Assembly (NCBI RefSeq): GCF_964355755.1
Contig: NC_092677.1
Location: 5,401,001-5,461,000 of the forward strand
Reading direction: 5' to 3'
DNA length: 60,000 nt
Source: Antedon mediterranea
Lineage: Eukaryota > Echinodermata > Crinoidea > Comatulida > Antedonidae
Shown: piece after piece, positions 55,395 through 60,000 of the stretch
Numbering within the stretch: the stretch's first letter is position 1
How the letters are laid out: each line of letters starts with the position of its first letter
Position numbers and translations under genes: made by a program
Notes under the pieces: generated by a model
What the model saw: the letters and a program-made list of their open reading frames with translations, nothing else
Told to the model about the DNA's origin: nothing
Databases searched by the model: none

Positions 55395-56480
55395 TAGATA
55401 CCATACCATTATTTTTGCAATGTATTTTTCAGATACGTTTTAAACAACTCAACTGAAGTTGGAAGTGTATCAACATTGAGACTATTCCATATAATTGCTC
55501 CACGATAAGACAGACTAATTCGTTTTTTTTAAATCGGTTTTTGGCTTCGGGATGAATAGATGTGTATCACTGTGCCTTAGATTATAATTTATATCATTGA
55601 ATGTAAATACATTATTTAGGTAAGGTGGGGCATTACCTGTCAAAACCTTATATATAACCATACAACATTCATATCTATCTTGATAAAATAAAGGTGACCA
55701 ATTAATTTGTCTTAGTGATTAGCTTTACTTTTACGTATTAATTTATTGCACATATTTTTCTATACTTTCTGTACCTTTCCCAGAGTGATTCATCTTAAGA
55801 ATGTTTACATTCTCTTTTGAGTTTATCTCTTTTTCTCATCTTTTCAATTACATAATCAGTGAGCCAAGGAGCTGTTTTTTTACGTACCATGTGTTTTTTC
55901 CAAGGAGCATGTTTATCTAATATTTTGGTAAGTGTAGTTTTGAGAAGTTTGGCACTCTGACTTACGTCGCCACTGGCGGTAATACCATTCCAATTTACCA
56001 TTAATAAATCGTTTAAAAACCTGTCTTCATTAAATTTTTTAAAGTTTCGTGTCATTTTATAATTATGATCCTGTTTATTAATTTTATTTGTTTTATTGGA
56101 ATCTTTATTATTTTTCGTCCCTTTCCCTATTATAGCGAATGGTATTGAGTGGTCACTTAAGCCGACGTGGATAACTCTAGACTTGAATATTTTAGGAACA
56201 TTTGAGAAATACATAACATCTATTAATGTAGAGGAATGTTTTTCTATACGTGTTGATTCTTCAATGATCTGTTTTAGATTAAAATTTTCACTTAATTTAA
56301 TTAGTTTCTTTGTGTAACAATGTGGATTGTCAGACATAACGTCACAGTTTAAATCTCCCACCCATCATCATAACATCTTTGTGTTCCAGTTCAATCTTTT
56401 GAAATATATTTAGACATAGACAGAGTGCCGTACAAGAATCACATAGAAGTTCTCAAACAAGGTATTATGTTGTATCCTAC
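55395..56480 (-). mobile_element. CR1/L2-like LINE, internally deleted
   Basis: On the minus strand 56361-55795 encodes the endonuclease C-terminus (MGDLNCDVM, STLIDVMY, GLSDHS) and the linker (KKTAPWLTDYVIEKMRKRDK). Directly after, with frame changes, comes the C-terminal end of the RT protein (VIYKVLTGNAPPYLNNVF, LSYRGAIIWNSLN, FKTYLKNTLQK). The reverse transcriptase core that belongs between them is missing. Upstream, traces of the endonuclease continue to about 56480. Confidence 0.85.
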
Positions 56481-57229
56481 TCAAGAAACAATAAACAGTC
56501 TTCCGTGTCACAATCATCGGCTTCGCTTCTGAAGTTTTTATTGGTTATTCATTATCATTCTCATCTTCACAATTTATGACAGCAAGCATAGCCATATCTC
56601 TCTTTCATCTTTTATTATTATTAATTTAATTTAAGCTACTTACCTTTATCTTACCGATCTTACCGATTTTTTTGCCTCTGTGATAGTATTCGTTATTTTA
56701 TGCAATGTCCTGTCAACAATAAATTGTACTATTTTGTTTCAATTTCGATAATGATAATAAATATAATAAATCAGCAACAGTGACTAACATAGATGATAGA
56801 TGTAAACTTCGTTCGACGTATAGGCCTATATTAGGTTAAACCACTTTTGTAAATTGCTTTGTAATTTATTATGAAGCAAGCGTTGCAATTGGTGAAACAT
56901 TTTAATTGGTTCATTGATGCACCAATAGATGCTCTGCAATTATGTAAATATACAACTAGTAATTAAATATTATTTGTTTATAGCATAAATAAAATAAAAA
57001 ACTCATTTAGTAAAATTTCAAAGATGGATTTTGGTGAATGGTTAAAATGCCACTTTGAGATTTAAATCAGTGATTTTTTTTATATTTACATGTTAGGATA
57101 GGTTAACGATTTAATTAACCATCGAGTTGGCAGGGAGAAGGCAAATTGGTAAGCGTTAACAATATAATTGAAATTTTCACAATTGCATGATTGAAAACGA
57201 CACTTGGTACTTTATTTCTGTGATCTTCC
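56481..57229. other. non-coding stretch
   Basis: No gene or recognisable repeat was found. Confidence 0.35.
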
Positions 57230-57490
57230 TAGATAGGCAAACGTTAGAATAACGTTGAATTTTGGTTGTTATATGGTTACGGGTATGTTGATAACGTTGT
57301 TATAACGTTGGTTTTACATAGGCCTATTGGCGAACATTGTTGTTGTAGTGCAAACGTATAAACCGTACTGAACGTTGTATGTATGTTTGTAAACAACATG
57401 CCAATGTTTATAGATTTATGTTGATTTAACGTTTCCCATAGAACCGTTAAAATACAAACGTATATTCAACGTCAGAAGTAGGTTGGGAAT
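57230..57490. repeat. degenerate AACGTT-rich repeat
   Basis: Variants of ATAACGTTG and AACGTATA recur at irregular spacing, similar in flavour to 39235-39600. It is non-coding. Confidence 0.4.
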
Positions 57491-59400
57491 CTAACGTGTA
57501 GACGTCATACAAATAACGAAATCATAAAGTTACTGCGAACATGATTTTAAACAACAAAATGTAAAAACAATGCATTACTATAGAGAATCGCTGTACAAAC
57601 TAAACGCGCACGCGTAGAGCGTGCATGGAGCGCACAACCAGAGCCGTTCCGAAATTGCTATTTTTGTAACTTTATACTTTTTTTATTATTTTAACAAAAA
57701 CCTTTAATCAAATTGATTGTTTTGATATTAAATTCGATAATTAAAGCCTTTTGAACGTTATACATTTTCAAAAAAAAAGACTCAACTCCATACGCATAGG
57801 AATAGTTGGACACAATATGTCACACCAAAATCAGTCCGGGCCGCGTATTTTTTTTTCCAGGACGAACGTGGGCAATTTACATAAATGGGCGTGGCTTAAC
57901 CTCCAAAATACTCTCGCGCATGCGTACTTGGACTGAAATAGTTGTGAGGCGACAGAAAGCCATTCACGGATCTAAATAATCGCGTACAAAATAACAAATG
58001 TTTGTATCTGCTTTTTTCTGTGTTAAGACATACAGATTTTTTTACTAATTTGGTGCTATGACCATGCTAGTTAATGCTAGTTGTGCCATTATTGGTAAAA
58101 TAGACAATGGGAGTGTCGTTATGCTCTCAGGTCTGAGAGTTAAGTGTTACTGCTAGGTATAGGCCTATAGCTAGCTGTTACTTGGAAAGCATGCTACTGA
58201 TGCTAGTATTTAGTCTAAGGCCAGGGTTAAATACTGCTATAATAGCAGCTATTTCTGACATAGCTCGAAAAGCAGTTGTGGTTGCTACGTGAAATTTATT
58301 ATTGCTTATATTATACCTATTTATCTTAATTTTGTTAATAAAAAATTTTGATTATGCTGTCAAAGGGAAGTTTCAGATCAACGAAACAACAGAATACTCG
58401 ATCCCCTCTTAACGTTTTACTTAAATATTTTTGGATTGTGCTGTTTAGGATGAAAATGTTATCTAAGTGTGCGGAATCCCTTGCAAAGCCTGATTGTTTT
58501 TGATAAATAATGTTATTGTTTTCAGTATGGTTTATTAAAAATATTTTGCCGAGAACTGGAATGTCAAAAATGTATAAGTAAAATAGTTATTTTTGCTGGT
58601 TTTTTTTTCTACAGAAGTGAATAACTATAATTTAAAAACTGCAAAATGAGCTATTCAAGGCTGATTTTATTCATTTCATTTTTTATGTTTTTGGGGGACA
58701 ATACATCTTTAAGGGTTAGGTATTATTATTAGTTGGTATTAAGATAATCGTGGTCATCGTACATGATGTTATGCTCATTTTCGTTGTTCCAAAGCAATAA
58801 TAACTACCTAATATGACATCTAAGAAAGTCACACTGTCTGCAATGTCTTCATGTTTATCAATATGTGTACTTACAACTAGGTGATGTTTTGTAAACCACC
58901 AGTTTACAAGAATAATATTAATGTTCCTGGCCAAAGTGTTATGGGTAAAAAATTTTCTCGTGTCAATGTTTGTAAAAATGGTATTTTCTGTAGACTCTCG
59001 TCATTGTACAATTCTTGTATTTAAAAAAATAATTCTTTAGATATTTTTAACTGTAATTTTTCTCAATTTAAATGTATTATTAATGAAATTATTTAAATTT
59101 TCTTTTTCATTTGTATATATTTATATTGGCTCATATTTATAGTTTAGTTTTTATTTTCAACCTGTTATTGGTGTTTTACACTGTTGGTTTGATATAAAGA
59201 ATAAATAAAAAATATTGGAAAAATAGGTGACTATTTAATGATACCTTATGAAGTGATGTTTGTAGTTTCAATGGCATTATGTTATTCTTAAAGCAGAAAT
59301 GTCACTAAAACATTAATAAAATCCATATAAAGTAATACACTAATAAAAACGGCTCATCCATAGCGTTACTTTTAAGATTTCGCCGTTATCACGAAAAAGC
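57491..59400. other. non-coding stretch
   Basis: Nothing coding is recognised. A short CG-rich segment (AACGCGCACGCGTAGAGCG, about 57,603) stands out in AT-rich surroundings. Confidence 0.3.
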
Positions 59401-59424
59401 AAATTTAAAATAGCCACTTGAGCA

Positions 59425-59470
59425 ATTCAATTACTTCCGGTTCGTATGCAGAAATATTTCCGTGACGTCA
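59425..59470 (+). promoter_or_regulatory. possible promoter with ETS and CRE sites
   Basis: ACTTCCGGTTCG (ETS-type) is followed by the full CRE palindrome TGACGTCA at 59463-59470, about 150 bases before the THAP-like start codon. This is a common layout of TATA-less housekeeping promoters; function is inferred only. Confidence 0.35.
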
Positions 59471-59617
59471 TCTCGGGTGCTTCGCTTGGTTAGTTACACA
59501 CACGAGTTGTTGGACACTGTATTTCTCTATTGTATTTCGCATTCTTTTGTTCACGTAATCAATCTCTTGAGGCACTTTTGTTAAAGTTAACTTTTGTTGG
59601 TGTTAAATCAAAACACA

Positions 59618-59929
59618 ATGCCGTATTGTGCAGCATTTAATTGTACCAATACAACAAGTGGAGGATAAAATCGCGACCGGAATATAGGATTTTTTTCCTT
59701 CCCAAAGTCTTCGGGTCTGAGAAAGGCATGGATCCACGCCGTCAGACGAAAACATTTCCAGCCTAGCAAATTCGCAACGATATGTTCGGAGCACTTCTTG
59801 GAAGAAGACTTTGCGAAATACCCGGTCCGCCTAAAAACCGGAAAAAACCAAAAAACACAGGAAAAAACCAAAAAATACCGGAAAAAAACAAAAAAATACC
59901 TTTGTCACCTACAGCGTATACTTTCTTGA
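59618..59929 (+). pseudogene. THAP-type zinc finger fragment with one in-frame stop
   Basis: From ATG at 59618 the frame reads MPYCAAFNCTNTTSGG, TAA (59666-59668), then IGFFSFPKSSGLRKAWIHAV, CSEHFLEEDF, a lysine-rich low-complexity run, and TGA (59927-59929). C-X4-C, FP, W and C-X2-H are the hallmarks of a THAP (C2CH) DNA-binding domain, found in THAP proteins and P-element transposases. The single stop at codon 17 breaks it. The lysine-rich part comes from a GGAAAAAACCAAAAAA-type repeat. The gene would extend past the window if alive. Confidence 0.75.
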
Positions 59930-60000
59930 CAAATTCATTGTCAGTAAGCTTCGTCAAGATCGTTTGTATTTCGTCTGCTGTATTCTGTCCTGCATGATGT

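Noticed and set aside
56096-56317. + strand frame of 73 codons
   Set aside because: Antisense of the LINE endonuclease frame.
59608-59957. Minus-strand frames rich in Phe and Gly
   Set aside because: Antisense of the THAP frame and of an A-rich simple repeat.
1-60000. Bacterial operon or phage interpretation
   Set aside because: Intron-split genes with GT-AG borders, an AATAAA signal, a Pol III tRNA-like gene and metazoan transposons rule this out.

Overview
The window looks like AT-rich nuclear DNA of an invertebrate deuterostome, most likely an echinoderm. The reasons are split genes with GT-AG introns, many decayed transposons (Mag/SURL-like Ty3 element, Penelope-like element, CR1- and RTE-like LINEs, hAT-like elements, numerous MITEs) and frequent TAGGCCTA-type words. 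The species call is an inference; no marker gene settles it.

Layout. 1-14,400 is a transposon graveyard: the 5' end of a Ty3/gypsy element on the minus strand, a decayed hAT element, two related dispersed repeats with perfect palindromes, and a nested stack of four terminal-inverted-repeat elements (10.18-13.98 kb). 14,497-26,943 (+) holds gene A, a 12-exon type I membrane protein with six Ig-like exons, a transmembrane exon and a tyrosine-free cytoplasmic tail (660 aa by conceptual splicing). 27,036-43,325 (+) holds gene B. Its splice phases join without a stop into four Ig-domain exons followed by eight exons of a sialidase (neuraminidase)-type beta-propeller (about 769 aa, apparently secreted). 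The Asp-box repeats are clear, but most catalytic residues of sialidases appear substituted. 45,787-47,253 (-) is a WD40 gene fragment with one frameshift. 51,820-54,904 (-) holds gene D, a complete 7-exon, 422-aa paralogue of gene A in inverted orientation, whose cytoplasmic tail carries several tyrosine motifs (YQAI, YNEM, YEEP). 55.4-56.5 kb is an internally deleted LINE and 59,618-59,929 is a THAP-domain fragment with one in-frame stop.

How the genes may work together. Genes A and D share the order signal peptide - V-like Ig - I-set-like Ig - short Ig-like - TM, but one tail has tyrosine signalling motifs and the other has none. This resembles paired receptors. Between them lies a secreted Ig/sialidase-like fusion that may bind rather than cleave sialylated glycans. 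Nearly all Ig exons are phase 1-1 and about 73-114 codons, which allows exon shuffling. Duplicated, split and decayed Ig and TM exons nearby show that this has happened. The functional link between the three genes is inference; the exon structures are read directly from the sequence.
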